A stretch of 64,000 bases of DNA from Sthenelais limicola (Eukaryota; Annelida; Polychaeta; Phyllodocida; Sigalionidae): assembly GCA_942159475.1 (NCBI GenBank), contig OW804102.1, positions 34,106,873 to 34,170,872 on the forward strand. The letters are read 5' to 3'. Shown here in pieces: positions 47,624 to 59,069 of this stretch. The stretch's first letter is position 1. Each line of letters starts with the position of its first letter. The position numbers and the translations under genes were made by a program. The notes beneath the pieces were generated by a model. That model was not told where the DNA came from, ran no database searches, and worked only from the letters and a program-made list of their open reading frames with translations.

Positions 47624-47859
47624 GCGTCAGATTTCCAGAAAATATACAAGTCAACTTCGCCAATCTTCTCAAACAACCCAAATTTCAGACAAGAATAAAG
47701 CTCAAAATACAGTTCAACCTTACCAAACAGATTGCTAGAATCAATGCAATGCCGTATATACTCGGATTCACCTTGTATTGGCGAAATTGCAGCGTAATTT
47801 AGCAGAATTTACTAGATGTGTACAGCTGCCAATTGTACATTTTTGTGAAAATCTGACCC
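47624..47859 (+). mobile_element. Family 1 MITE copy H, full length
   Basis: This is a 236-bp copy from GCGTCAGATTTCCAG to GAAAATCTGACCC. A perfect 4-bp duplication, CTAT, lies at 47620-47623 and 47860-47863. Its interior is very close to that of copies C and L. A long CT-rich simple repeat begins about 20 bp past its right end, and a frame running from one into the other is spurious. Confidence 0.9.
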
Positions 47860-47880
47860 CTATCCTGTTAACTCGCATAA

Positions 47881-48117
47881 CTCTTTCTCTCTCCCTCTCT
47901 CTGAGCCTCTCTCAGTCTGCGTGTCTGTCTCTCTGTCTGTGCCCCTCCCACTTTTGCACTTTTCTCTCTCTTTGCACTTCCATCTCTCACCCTCTGCACC
48001 TTTCCCCACACTTTCTCTCTCTCTGCGCCTCTCTCCCTCTATCTCTGTACCTCTCTCTTTCTCTCTGTCTCTTTTTGCCTCTCTCTCTGTGACCCTGCTT
48101 CTCTCTCTCCCCCTCTT
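47881..48117 (+). repeat. Long irregular CTCTCT microsatellite region
   Basis: About 240 bp are almost purely pyrimidine on the plus strand, made of CTCTCT with TGTCTGTG and GCCTCTC interruptions. Three long overlapping frames, serine-leucine on plus and arginine-glutamate on minus, are artefacts. It directly follows MITE copy H. Confidence 0.92.
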
Positions 48118-48779
48118 TGTGGTGCCCATATGACTTCTCATGTTACAGTTACAAGCCACCAACATTTCTAAAATATTGCCGATTTAACTCATTACGTTCA
48201 TTCCCTCTGTACGAGTTCTATTCCCCAACCTCTGCGGTTTCAGAAGGCCAAACCTAACACAGTTCCCCTTCATTAATATCGAGCAACCCTACACTCGTTT
48301 GTAATCCAATATTATTGGGGTTCCCTTGTATTGCTTGGCCTCTGTCCATTCCATACCCAGAAGATCAAAGCAAGTGTCTGTCTATTCATCCGCAGATGAC
48401 AGAGATTCGCCCAATTGTCCCCATATTTATATAAAGAGGCGTGGTTTGTGTGTGGTGCTATGATTGACAGGTCCGTGTCAACCTGCTGTCATTGAGAACA
48501 CCAAATATTATCACCACCAATATTATTTCAGTGCCCAGTCCTTAGTCATGGTCACGCTTATCTTATGGATCTGGGTATTGGAGAGTGGTCTGAATAATGC
48601 GAATTTCACCTGTATATGGCTATCATTATTGTTTATTGATGTATGATTTATTATGTCAGCCACCCACATTGTAGTGTGAGACTATAGAAAAATATGTTTA
48701 TACCTCTATTAAATGATATCTCATCAATATTCGTTCGTTTTAGTTAACTATCTTATCGAATAGTAAAATCGAGTGCTAA

Positions 48780-48911
48780 AGTCTAGGCTCGGGGTTGAGA
48801 GAGTCCCTTTAAACTGAGGGAAAGCCTCTAGAAAACCGGACCATACCACAGTAGGCGTCCAATCACTGACATACCATTCTTGTCTGATCTGAGAAGCTCT
48901 GAGCCTAGACT
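48780..48911 (+). mobile_element. Family 2 element with both inverted ends
   Basis: This copy has clear terminal inverted repeats, AGTCTAGGCTC at the left and GAGCCTAGACT at the right. Landmarks are CTGAGGGAAAGCCTCT, GTAGGCGTCCAATCACTGAC and ATACCATTCTTGTCTGATCT. The flanks show no clear target duplication. It is about 132 bp, too short for any protein, so it is a MITE-like unit of unknown superfamily. Confidence 0.75.
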
Positions 48912-50191
48912 GTCTAGAAACTCATGTTTCATAAATTTATGTCACAATCTTTTCTTTTGACAATCGCAAAGCCCAACTTTGTCCCATCACTACTATAGTA
49001 AAAAGTAAGAGAAAATGTATTAGCGGTGAAAGGAAAACCTTTTTTTACTTTAACCAATCTGAAATTCAATTAAACGTTGGTTCAGACTGCAGTCAGGGTT
49101 GCACTATGCCGAAAAGGTCTATAGTACAAAGTGCCTCTGAATAAACAAATCTGAACAAACCGTTCCGCTTCAGTGAACATCAACCCCTTGTGCTGCCCGC
49201 TCATCCGGGACCTTTGTCTTAGTTAATTAGGCTTAATGACATTCCCTGTCACTAATCACGGTCCATACGACCTCTTAATTATAAGGGCTTATCTGGGATC
49301 AGTCTGATATTAGCGACCTCTGCGAGCGAATGAATGGCCATTTGGGGAATCTTTATTCAGAGGGTAGGTAAACATTAGCTTTCAATTCAAGTATATGGAG
49401 AGACATTGGTAAAGTTATCATTTGCTGTACTAATATAACTATTCGTTCCCTTTAGTCGTTTCATATTATAACTATATGTGGCTTGAATATATTTTTTGTA
49501 TTTCGTTACCATTCTCAATACAAATTGGCTGCTTGAATATATTACATGGGCAGAATTTTATTTAATTTGCTGCTACTTTCTAAATAACAAATAAATGTGC
49601 AAAGTCTATATTATACTATATAGATATATATATATCGTATTTTTATTCTGGTCCATTCATTAAATCAATGACATCATCCAGAAAATAGGAAGGTGACCTC
49701 TGCCTTAGCAGGTCTACCAGGCTCTTCCTTCTTTGATATGTCCATCAAAAAGTTATTTTGGTCGCAGTTTTTCTTTTCAGTTGTTTCTCATATTGTTATG
49801 ATAATAGGTGGGGCAGTTAAAGCAAATTTACATATAATGCAGATCTGGTTAAATATATAGAACCTGCAAAACGAATAGTTCATAGGGAATCGTTTGGTTT
49901 CTTCATAGCTAGAAGCATACATTTCGCATTGGTACATTTCCCACATAATATTTGCAAAAACTGTAAGACATTCTACAGCTACCTCCCTTACATTCTGTCA
50001 GTTCATGGCCAACCTTTGTAGAGGACTCACCTGGAAGAAGACAAGAACATTTTAGTATAATATGAAAATATATTTCATTGAAAATATTATTCATTTTGAC
50101 ACTGAATACATATTGTATAGATTCTGGTTATATGTAAACATAATCTTTATAAACATCCACTGTCTTTATTCCAGTTTGAATAGGAATATAT
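48912..50191. other. Unique sequence, nothing recognised
   Basis: The stretch 49.2-49.35 kb is repeat-free and rich in TTAATTA-type words and could be regulatory. A TA microsatellite lies near 49.62 kb. Confidence 0.4.
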
Positions 50192-50428
50192 GGGTCAGAT
50201 CTTCAGAAAATGGACAATTTGCAGATCAACCTATTTAGTAAATCCTGCTAAATTAGACTGGAAAATGGTCAACACTAGGTATATATCTGAGTATATTTAG
50301 TATTGCCTTGATTCTAACAGTCTGTTTGGTTATGTTGAACTGTATTTTAAAACTTATTTCTGTCTTAGATTTGGGTCATTTGACAGGACTGGTGAAGGCG
50401 AATTGAACATTTTCTGGCGATTTCTTCT
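50192..50428 (-). mobile_element. Family 1 MITE copy I
   Basis: This reverse-oriented copy begins with the standard end GGGTCAGATCTTCAG and ends with the alternative terminus, TCTGGCGATTTC, whose last bases are mutated. Flanking 4-mers are ATAT and ACAT, one mismatch apart. Interior landmarks are AATCCTGCTAAATTAGACTG and TTGGTTATGTTGAACTG. Confidence 0.82.
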
Positions 50429-52362
50429 ACATAGAAAGCATGGAGATATTTAAACCACTGGACTAGTTGAGACGAGGCTTCGTTCAAGAGCATCCGATTA
50501 GGTGTTACGTCCTCTTTGATTAAACTGGAAATCACGGCTAAACTAATTCAACCTGCGCATATTACATTCCACCAGAGCCAAAAAGAGCCAATTGCTCGGT
50601 CAAATGAATGTCGTTTGGCATTGATTCAGAATCCAAATTGACAATACAAACTTTTAGTGCGACAGATCCGACTTCTGTAAACGACGTTTATTGAGAAAAT
50701 CATTTCTGGATTAATCGCTCCTTTTTTCCTGGCTATTTCTCTGTGATTGGCCTGTTTTCGATTGTCCGACATTACAAAATTTGAAATTTTGGTAGATTAA
50801 AACGCCCCTAAAATCGAGAGAGTAAAACTTCGGAAGTTTCAATAGAGAAAAGGTAATCAAGCATATGTCTTGCAGGTCCTCTTTGTTTGGGGTACAATGG
50901 CAAGGGCCATCGTTGCATCTGGTTCGTCACCTTTGCATATTCCCCCCCTTTTCATCCCCAGGCAATTGCCCCAATATATCTGCGGGTAGAATATGCCCTC
51001 TGTCACTCGTCGGAACACATTTCATGAGACACCGTCTCCGAGAGAGCGATAATGGAGTAAAACTCGGGAGCGAGCGATAATGAAAGGAAAAATGGCAGTG
51101 CGAGCGGAAGTCTTTGTTGTTGGTTTCATGATCAGCCACCCGTGGCGTTTTCAGCTGAGCCGCCATTGTTTGAAGGGTCGTGGCCTTTGCTTCAAGGCGT
51201 CGCCACTAGGGGGATTCAGTGGACCCTATCTGACCGGAAGTGATTCCCAGGTCAGATTTTGCAACATTGATTCCATTGTTGTTGACGGGATTTTGAGCTG
51301 CTGTCCGTTTTAATTAATATTATTACTTTACAAACTCCTTTGTTGCAAATTTTCCACCCTTGGATATCAATTCCTCCCAGATACTATCTTGGCGTCATTG
51401 GAAAATGGAAAATACTATTTGAATCTGATATCCCATCTAATCGGACAATATTTAAACAGTTATTTATGAGTTATCCCAACTGGACACATTCAGTCAGGAA
51501 TCATGGAAATCAGCTTATCGTCATAAGTTTAGCATAATAATGAAGATAAAATGCATCAAGTTAATAACTTGCTGCGGATCATTCAATTTTCTACATGTAC
51601 AAATCAACTGCCAGCCCCAGTGTGTGATCGAATATCCTTCATTTTCAGCCATGACTATGTTGATTTAAGATAACAAAAACTGTGGACGAAAATCGCAAAA
51701 TCGCTGAATTATTCTAATGTGAGCCTGACCAAGCTTTAAAAAAGAAACGTATTGGAACCTTGGATTGGAAAGATGGTGCAACTAGACGTTTTGCTATCTG
51801 ATGTAAAATGTGATGGGACATTCTTCGTAAGTTTTGATCAAATATATTATATTCTTATTAGCCCTAGGCATCATAAGTAATTCCCATTGATTTTCATTGA
51901 ATATATTTACCACAGTTGGAGAAAGAAATATGGCATACATTACCAATACCTCCAATTTTGACAAAGCTTTTAACTTGTGTATTTCTACAATTATATATAA
52001 TTAACTATCGGTTTAATTAGAGGGATAGTCAGGAATAGAATCTCAAAGGGATTCGTTAACAGTATGATACTATTCTATTTCAAACGAAACCAGAAGCGAG
52101 GGGTATTTGCGTTTACCCAATGCAAAAACAACAATTATGAAATGAATTGCATGTATAAAAACAGGGCAGTAGGCATGGTGACGAAGCGATATGTGCAACC
52201 TAATATCAGCTACCATGTTTCCTTATTGTTCTTAGTCATCAATCAATGAAATGTAGTATTGATGAAATGACAATGTAAACCTTATCAAGTACGTCATGGC
52301 CAATCACTGGAAGCATTAATTATGCTTCACCCTTCGCATGTAGTTATTATGTTGAGGGTTGA
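50429..52362. other. Unique sequence around a CpG-richer block
   Basis: The block 50.99-51.25 kb holds two AGCGATAAT words, a CTCF-like core and ETS-like GGAAGTG. Frames at 50865-51313 on both strands have no recognisable domain and may simply reflect the GC content. Confidence 0.4.
51203..51213 (+). promoter_or_regulatory. CTCF-like core, forward
   Basis: CCACTAGGGGG matches the first eleven positions of the CTCF core; the next base is A instead of C. It lies in a CpG-richer 150-bp stretch that also holds GAGCGATAATG words and a CCGGAAGTG ETS site. Confidence 0.35.
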
Positions 52363-52401
52363 GTGTGTGTGTGGGGGGGGGGGCAGAAGGGGGGGGGGGG
52401 G
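52363..52401 (+). repeat. GT repeat with G11 and G13 runs
   Basis: A short GTGTGT stretch runs into G11 (52373-52383), a five-base spacer and then G13 (52389-52401). This is the complementary form of the C-run plus CA pattern. Confidence 0.88.
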
Positions 52402-52846
52402 TTGCGGGCGTAGACCTGTACACTAAATCAAAACCTCCCTCTCTAGTTATTAGACAATTATTGTTTTTATAATCAAATTTGATCAAATCTGAATGTTCAT
52501 GTAAATTGAAACTCATGAAGCTAACAGTCTAAGCTAACAGCTCTTATCAATTAATTGATTGGTTGGTTATTGACGATATATCCGGTACTAAAAGCATAGA
52601 TATTTTATTATACTTTCTATGTCATAGTAGGGAAGCATCCTCAGAAATTTAACATGAAACTGCCCTTATATATGATCAATTAAATGGTATATTATGTGTA
52701 AAGTAAACATGTATGAGTAGGCTTTTCCTACGTGCATTATTGAAAAAAGAATGAATGTTGCATTCTCACGATCAGTGAATAACTTTAAAAGTCTGTACCT
52801 ATGTCTAAAATGAATATAATGTATGTTACTAGTTCGGTTTTTAAAT

Positions 52847-52905
52847 ATCCTATACTAAAGTCTACTATAGTCTACTAAAGTCTATCCTATACTAAAGTCT
52901 ACTAT
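52847..52905 (+). repeat. Duplicated 22-bp block in CTACTAAAGT-rich DNA
   Basis: ATCCTATACTAAAGTCTACT is present at 52847 and 52884, with further TCTACTA units between. The array ends directly at a C15 run, followed by a CA repeat. Confidence 0.8.
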
Positions 52906-52906
52906 T

Positions 52907-52939
52907 CCCCCCCCCCCCCCCACCACACACACACACACC
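52907..52939 (+). repeat. C15 run joined to a CA repeat
   Basis: A homopolymer C run is followed by CAC and six or more CA units. A G13 run lies 100 bp further on, at 53039-53051. Confidence 0.9.
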
Positions 52940-53209
52940 TAAAAGTAGTTTCTCTTGCCTCACAGTTACCTAAGTCAGGAAATGTAAGGCTTCACATGAG
53001 TCATACCTTTACATTAAGGTAGCAAGTGTGTTTGTGTCGGGGGGGGGGGGGAGGCGCGTGGGGGCGTCGCTGGTACTAGACACATGTAAATAGTGGGGTG
53101 AAGATATAGGGCAAATGGGAGCATGTATTTAGAAATGCAAAATCAATCAGTGCATTTCTATATGCATGCCTCCACGTCCTGTATGTGTGTATTACCGCGC
53201 CGAATACAT

Positions 53210-53379
53210 AGCGTAGGCCCAGAACCTCCCATATCAGATAAGAATGGTATGTCAGTGATTGGACGCCGACAGTGCTAATGACTTTCCCAGCCTTGAAGTA
53301 GACGTCCTAAAGAGATACTATTGACATTTAGCGGTTTGGAGCGAGAGGCTTCTCTCATGCAACTCTGTGCCTATAGACT
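53210..53379 (-). mobile_element. Family 2 element, longest copy
   Basis: This reverse-oriented copy runs from AGCGTAGGCCCAGAAC to GTGCCTATAGACT, both recognisable as degraded family ends. It contains AAGAATGGTATGTCAGTGAT and TTGGACGCC, matching the 48.8-kb copy, plus GCTAATGACTTTCCC, matching the 63.7-kb copy. At about 170 bp it links the partial copies into one family. Confidence 0.7.
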
Positions 53380-53540
53380 GAATAGTTTGATTGGATTGAA
53401 TCCTTTTTTTCGTATTGTTTCACCATGAGAATAATAAATTCATTTACACATGTTTATATATCTGTATTACAATTTGCCAGAATTGTTCCAACCAAACCAG
53501 AATAGATTACCCTATATACTTGCCTGAATATATAGATAAT

Positions 53541-53620
53541 AACCAGATGTAACATAACAATGATGGGATTAACCAGATATAACATAACAATGATGGCAAT
53601 GAGCAATATAACAATGGTGG
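53541..53620 (+). repeat. 30-bp tandem repeat, about 2.6 copies
   Basis: Units starting at 53541 and 53571 share AACATAACAATGATGG and are preceded by AACCAGAT. A third, partial unit (GCAATATAACAATGGTGG) follows. The minus-strand 79-codon frame across it only reflects the repeat. Confidence 0.75.
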
Positions 53621-53861
53621 GTTCCCTATGAGAAGTCTTCACTAGGAAATAGTATTGCCATCTAGATGTAATAACTAGTTGGAGACTGAACATTAAACCT
53701 AATCAAAAGATACCAATTTAAAGCTGAAGACAGGGCATAGCCAAGGCCTCCCTAGCATCCTGCAGTCTAGACCCACCACACAATATAGCATCCTACAGAA
53801 GCCCTCATTAGTTCAGTAGTACCTCACTAGAGCACCTGCATACATAAACCACTGCCATCTG

Positions 53862-53876
53862 GCGGCATGAACGGAC
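53862..53876 (-). promoter_or_regulatory. CTCF-like site, reverse
   Basis: CTGCCATCTGGCGGC reads GCCGCCAGATGGCAG on the minus strand, one mismatch from the CTCF core CCASYAGRKGGCRS. It is in unique sequence with no repeat overlap. Confidence 0.42.
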
Positions 53877-55575
53877 ATCCTGTAATGACTGGGGGCAATA
53901 TTTGTACAGGGCTCTATGTGCCTCAATGAGTCTTCATTATTGTTATAGCCCATGAAACAAAGTATACACAGACTTATAAATTACCCCCAACAGTATGTGT
54001 ATGTGTATATATACATAGGGAGGGAGTGAATCACCTTGAGGCAAAGTCATCTAACTCTTTGTCTGCTTCTACATGCAGCGATATAAAAGGTGGTGTTATC
54101 TTACAGGGGGAGTTATATTATTCTATTGCATAGGATGTATGATTGTATGATATAGTGTTCAATAACATTAAATTAAAGAGTTGGGTGTTTTTGATAAATC
54201 TTATCACTGGCAACAGAAATGACACAAGTCGTTTTCTCTGGTCTCTTCGTCTTTTCTTTGTTGTAATGTTACATTCATTAAACTATGAAATAATGAATAC
54301 ATGGCAACAAATGACTTCCTAAGGGAGTTGCTTTGAGGGGATATGGTATATAAAGTCATTCTGCTATGATTAAACAAAAGCTAATTGTAATAATAACATA
54401 TAATAATAAAAATATCAAAATAGTAACCAGCAATGTCCTGTAATAAAGCTTTTTAAAAGATGGCGCTCTTCTAGATTCAAGTTTGAAATACCAATACTAG
54501 ATATTCGGACTTAAGACTAAAGCCTGATGGAAATATAAAAAACAGAACATGCATTTATATACGCATCTATAATAAAAAGAAGCTAAGCTAGTGGTCGGGG
54601 CAACGAACTGACCAAGATTTCTTAATCCAGGCGTTATGTATTGGAGAAAATATACGACAAGGAGGTTAGAGTGGTCAGCAGTATTTACTATAGCCCAAAG
54701 TAAGTTGTGATATAAAAGGCATTGGTATTCAGCTGGGCATAGAGCAAATAAATAACTTCACCCCGGTGCGTTCGGCTAGCCGATGTGTCTATAATAGTAT
54801 TCGCCAAGGGAAATGTATTGGTTTAAACGTGGTATTTTTGTGGGGAAAGAATCCTGCATATGGTAAATAGGAAGCACAGTGATTGCATTTACAATGCTAA
54901 ATATAGTAGGGAAGACGAACAGCGATAGTCCTTTGCGGAACTATTTAAAAAGAACAAGTTGCCCAGTTAAAGTCAATAATGTACATGAATATTCCATAAA
55001 GTGCCTTTCTGTCTCTTTTTTCTGTCTCTCTCTCCCTTCTTCTCTATCACTATTTCCTGGGTATGATCATAAACTGCCTCCCTCTCAGATCTCTCGCCCT
55101 TGATATAACCATATTTATAAATGTGTTGATAAGGGCGTAAAGCAACCAATCTCGCTCACCCATTTTGTTTAGCCACTCTTACTTGTGAAAAAGAAGGAGG
55201 ATCTATTGTATTATCTTATGCTCTTTGATTGTATCCAAATTCATTTACATTGTACCAGTCACCATATATGTTATACCACTGACTGGCATGATATATATTG
55301 GAACCGTAGTAAGCCCTCTTGGGAATTATCAGACAAAACCTAGTGAGGTGCCATTTATATCACTGAGTTTACGAACAGTGCCAGTCTTCATTTCCGTAAA
55401 GCAAGGTATAGGAACAAAGCCCCCCCCCCCCCTTCGCCCCCACCCGCGCCCCGCTCCAACTCTCGTCATCTCTCGCGTGTTCTCAGGAGACGAGATTTGT
55501 CACAATTAGTTGTGATTGATTGCATAAAGCCCCCATAATTACTAGTGTTAATCACGCTCACTATGGGGCCTGGTA

Positions 55576-55589
55576 GTGCCCCCTGGTGA
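55576..55589 (-). promoter_or_regulatory. CTCF-like site, reverse
   Basis: AGTGCCCCCTGGTGA reads TCACCAGGGGGCACT on the minus strand, nearly identical to the vertebrate CTCF consensus. Together with 51203 (forward) and 53862 (reverse) it gives a convergent arrangement. Confidence 0.45.
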
Positions 55590-56009
55590 CCATTGTCTGG
55601 TATACAGGTGTGGTGGTTCGTGTTGTGGTTAGTAGAGGGGGTTGTGTAATAATAATAATATAGGTGAAGTGACCTGAAGCTGTTTATAGAAGCACACTCA
55701 TAATAGAAACCAGAGGGAAATTAACGTATTCTATGACCTGTCCTTTGTTTATCATCATAAATTGGGGTATTGTTGGTATTCGTATATATGTCTAGTAAAA
55801 GTTCTTTTAGTATATTCAATTAGTTATGTTTTCCTCTATTATCTTTTCTTTTCCTCCAAACTATTCATCATTTTGAAGAGAACAACAGTGGAGCTACTGG
55901 CAAACATTATAGACATTCACTGCTGTACTTTTATTTCATAATTCGCAAGAATTATATCGGAAGTTATGCTGTTTGCAGCTCATTCTAATCATGAGGAATA
56001 TATATAAAT

Positions 56010-56244
56010 GGGTCGCCACAAGTCGCCATGCAAAAAATGTACAATTCAACTTCACCAATACATTCTTAAATAACCCAAATTTAAGTTCAAAATACAGTTC
56101 AACTTAACAAAACCGATACATTTTAAATCAACGCCATGCAGACATATTCAGATATTGCAAATAACAATAATTTCCCAGGCTAATTTAGCAGAATTTACTA
56201 AACGTAAGGAGCCGCCAGTCGTACATTTACTGGCAGCTTCACCC
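56010..56244 (+). mobile_element. Family 1 MITE copy J, with altered left end
   Basis: This copy is about 235 bp long. The left terminus looks rearranged: GGGTCGCCACAAGTCGCC appears to contain two GTCGCC segments. The right end is the alternative type, GGCAGCTTCACCC. Flanks AAAT and ATAC do not match, so the duplication is lost or the edges are off by a few bases. The interior resembles copies A and K. Confidence 0.78.
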
Positions 56245-56881
56245 ATACATGTATGCCATTCTCTACAGGCCAGACACATAGTGGTAGAGTAGTGGAGTAT
56301 GTACACGTAATGATGGATCGTCCCAATCACCAGCCCCCACTAGACATGGATGCCATACACACGCTGGACATAATGGTCCAGTAACGGGGGGTATCATATA
56401 TATTCAGGGGGGGGGGGGGAGTAACGGGGCGTGCACCCCATGTGTCCTATTGGCTCTGACAGAGGGACCAAGTATGCCATATCCCAGTACCTATGTATAA
56501 TTGTTTTTATTTCCAATTGTACAATACAGTAAATACGTTGACATGTTCTGTAACCAAGGTCTTCTATGTTACTATGTTTTAATCTTTATTGAATTAAATT
56601 TAAGGGGAAAAGGTTTTTTCTACATTTTCCAAGACATGTGAATTTGAAAATTATTAGTTGAAAACCCCTTCATAATGTTTCAGGAATTAATATAATTAAG
56701 CATATGGAAGGAAGATACTTTTTTTCAGCACAATTAAAACAATGAGATAGAATTGTATCATCGATTGAATAACTTACTTTGATTTGAACGGAATCTATAC
56801 CAGTATGCAATGTATCAGACAAGTAAGTAATCGGTTTTACTTTCTCATGTTTATAATAATATTTCAGGGGAAAAGGGATAA

Positions 56882-57117
56882 GGGTCAGATCTTCAGAAAA
56901 TGTACAATTCACCTTCCCCAATACTCTCAAACACCCCACATTTAAGACATAAAGAGCTTCAAAATGCAGTTTAACATAACAGAACTGATACTTTAAATCA
57001 ATGCGATACCAAATATACTCAGATATACCCGGTATATTCATCATTGTTCAGCCAAATTTAGCAGAATTTCCTAAATGTGTAGAGCTGCCAATTGTGCATT
57101 TTCCGAAAATCTGACCC
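56882..57117 (+). mobile_element. Family 1 MITE copy K, full length
   Basis: This is a 236-bp copy from GGGTCAGATCTTCAG to CCGAAAATCTGACCC. A perfect 4-bp duplication, ATAA, lies at 56878-56881 and 57118-57121. It is the closest relative of copy A in the window, about 56 kb away. A 124-residue minus-strand frame spanning this copy is an artefact. Confidence 0.9.
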
Positions 57118-57195
57118 ATAAAGTGAGCAATCTTCATTCAACAAAAACCTTATGCGTAAACTCGCAGAGTGACATTCAGTGGTACATAAAGTCTC

Positions 57196-57220
57196 CTATA
57201 TATAATTAAGGGGCTTTGGT
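57196..57220 (+). repeat. Short dispersed repeat, copy 1
   Basis: CTATATATAATTAAGGGG followed by CTTTGGT matches 61761-61785 at all but two positions. Flanking similarity is weak, so only this ~25-bp core can be supported. It may be a fragment of an old repeat. Confidence 0.5.
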
Positions 57221-58191
57221 ACCACCCACTATACCCCCTTTCCACTGCCTCCCTAGCTTGATCAGCTGAGTTGATTACATATATGAACCCTGATAGGCTT
57301 ACACGTCCCCTATTGAAGCTGGATTCATCTGCTTCATTTGCTTCCATTGTTAACATCCGGGTATCAAGTTAGAGCATGCGCGGTGGACATATGCTGATAA
57401 GCCTTATAAATGATCTCTATACAGGTTGGAAGATTGGGGCGGGTGGGAGGGGGTAGCGAGAACATAGCCTGGAATATCAATAGCATAGATCTTACCACCG
57501 ACAAACTTGTCGCTCCTTATTTTAACACCTTTATTTAGTCTGGTAATATGTCATTCTTCTAGGGTTCTACAGGGTATAATTCACATTCTATCGTCCTCCT
57601 GCTCCAGATCCTATTACTAAACCTCAAGTCATATAAGTGAAGGATGAAGATGAATTTGTTCAAATTATTTTGTTTTTCTAGGATGTAGATCAACCAACAA
57701 AAACATTGTTTTAAATTATGTTTACAACTTGTCGAGGTCAGAAATAGTTAAATATGGCTCCATGGAATATTTTGTGAGTAGTATACCAAATTGGGGAATT
57801 GATTCAGGCGTAGACATTGCTATAGTCTATGTAGCGGAAGGTTATAGGCATAGCATACACATACTTATACATACTTATATATGTGGAGTCTATAAATAGT
57901 ATGATGCTGACTGTATGAGTCACTCAAGTAACCCGGTATGTGCTCACAATGAGCTAATGGTAGTAACCTCAAACATCTGCTCCAACTATTACTCATATCC
58001 ATGGATGCTAAAACATGCACATTTAAGATGAGATATGATATGATTTATTACTAACAGTTTGATGATTATCTACTCTCGTGGTATAATTCCATGATGGATA
58101 TGATTATGATTAATCCGATAATGAACATAATTATGATGTAATAGCAATTATAAACGTAGAATTCGCTATTTATATGATTATGTAAAGCCTG
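57221..58191. other. Unique sequence, nothing recognised
   Basis: This is AT-rich background between two family 1 copies. A short minus-strand frame at 57150-57356 is not supported. Confidence 0.5.
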
Positions 58192-58195
58192 ACAT

Positions 58196-58429
58196 GGGTG
58201 AAGTCGCCAGAAAATCTACAATTCGCCTTTACCAATCCTCTCAAATATCCCAATTTTTTACGAAAATGAATTTCAAAATACAGTTCAACCTAACCAAACA
58301 GATTGCTAGAATCAAAACAATGCTAATTATACTCGAATATACCTAGTATTGATTAAATTGCGGTCTAATTTAGCAGAATCTACTCAGTGTGTACAGCTGC
58401 CAATTGTGCATTTTGTGAAAATCTGACCC
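58196..58429 (+). mobile_element. Family 1 MITE copy L, with hybrid ends
   Basis: This is a 234-bp copy with the alternative left end GGGTGAAGTCGCCAG and the standard right end GAAAATCTGACCC. A perfect 4-bp duplication, ACAT, lies at 58192-58195 and 58430-58433. With copy G it shows that the hybrid-ended form was mobile in its own right. Confidence 0.9.
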
Positions 58430-59069
58430 ACATACTGTTGCAATGGAATACGAACAGCATTATGTCCCATAGCCATGGATATATTCTGAGTCATATTTTT
58501 CGAATCAATGACAGAGGAGAGCTTTTGCATTATGTATAATGCATTTAGTGCCTTCATATAATAAGAGAATGAGAAATACAAGCATCATCTTTTAAACTCC
58601 ATACATATGACTGTACCTTCATACATAAAGGAGGAAAGATATATAGCAATATCACTGTTGCAATGCAGCAATACATAAAGCTATAGTTGCGCAAGCTGAC
58701 TTTTCAAATTATACTTCACAGTATTCAGAGGTATGTTTACTAAAAGTCAGAAGCTCATTTATATGAAGGGGTTTCCAAAAAGACAACATTTCTATATTTA
58801 ATAGATAATAAGTGTTTTGAATTGAATTGGATATTTAGGATATTGAAAACAAGCATTTACAATTTTCCCAAGAATAATATTTAAAACCCGTGTAACACTC
58901 ACCAATTACAATTCACGACAACCATACCATACCATACCAGAAATAATGAGAATCTGAACTTATGGCGTTTCCATTCCATTTCTCATTCGCACATTGTAAC
59001 TATTCCCCATTTTCCAGCAAATAAATGAATTCACATTGCCACGAGGTCCTTTCCAAGCCCTTCTTTTCG

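Larger units (their letters stand above)
53621..56009. other. Unique sequence with two CTCF-like sites
   Basis: Besides the sites at 53862 and 55576, AAGATGGCGCT near 54459 resembles a YY1 or CTCF core, and a C13 run lies at 55420-55432. No exon was recognised. Confidence 0.45.

Noticed and set aside
47778..48165. Serine/leucine-rich and arginine/glutamate-rich frames
   Set aside because: They are opposite-strand readings of the CT microsatellite.
51080..51313. 77-codon plus-strand frame in a GC-richer block
   Set aside because: The composition is raised by CpG-rich motif sequence; opposite frames are open too and no domain is visible.
56670..57044. 124-codon minus-strand frame
   Set aside because: Much of it lies inside MITE copy K and the remainder is AT-rich background.
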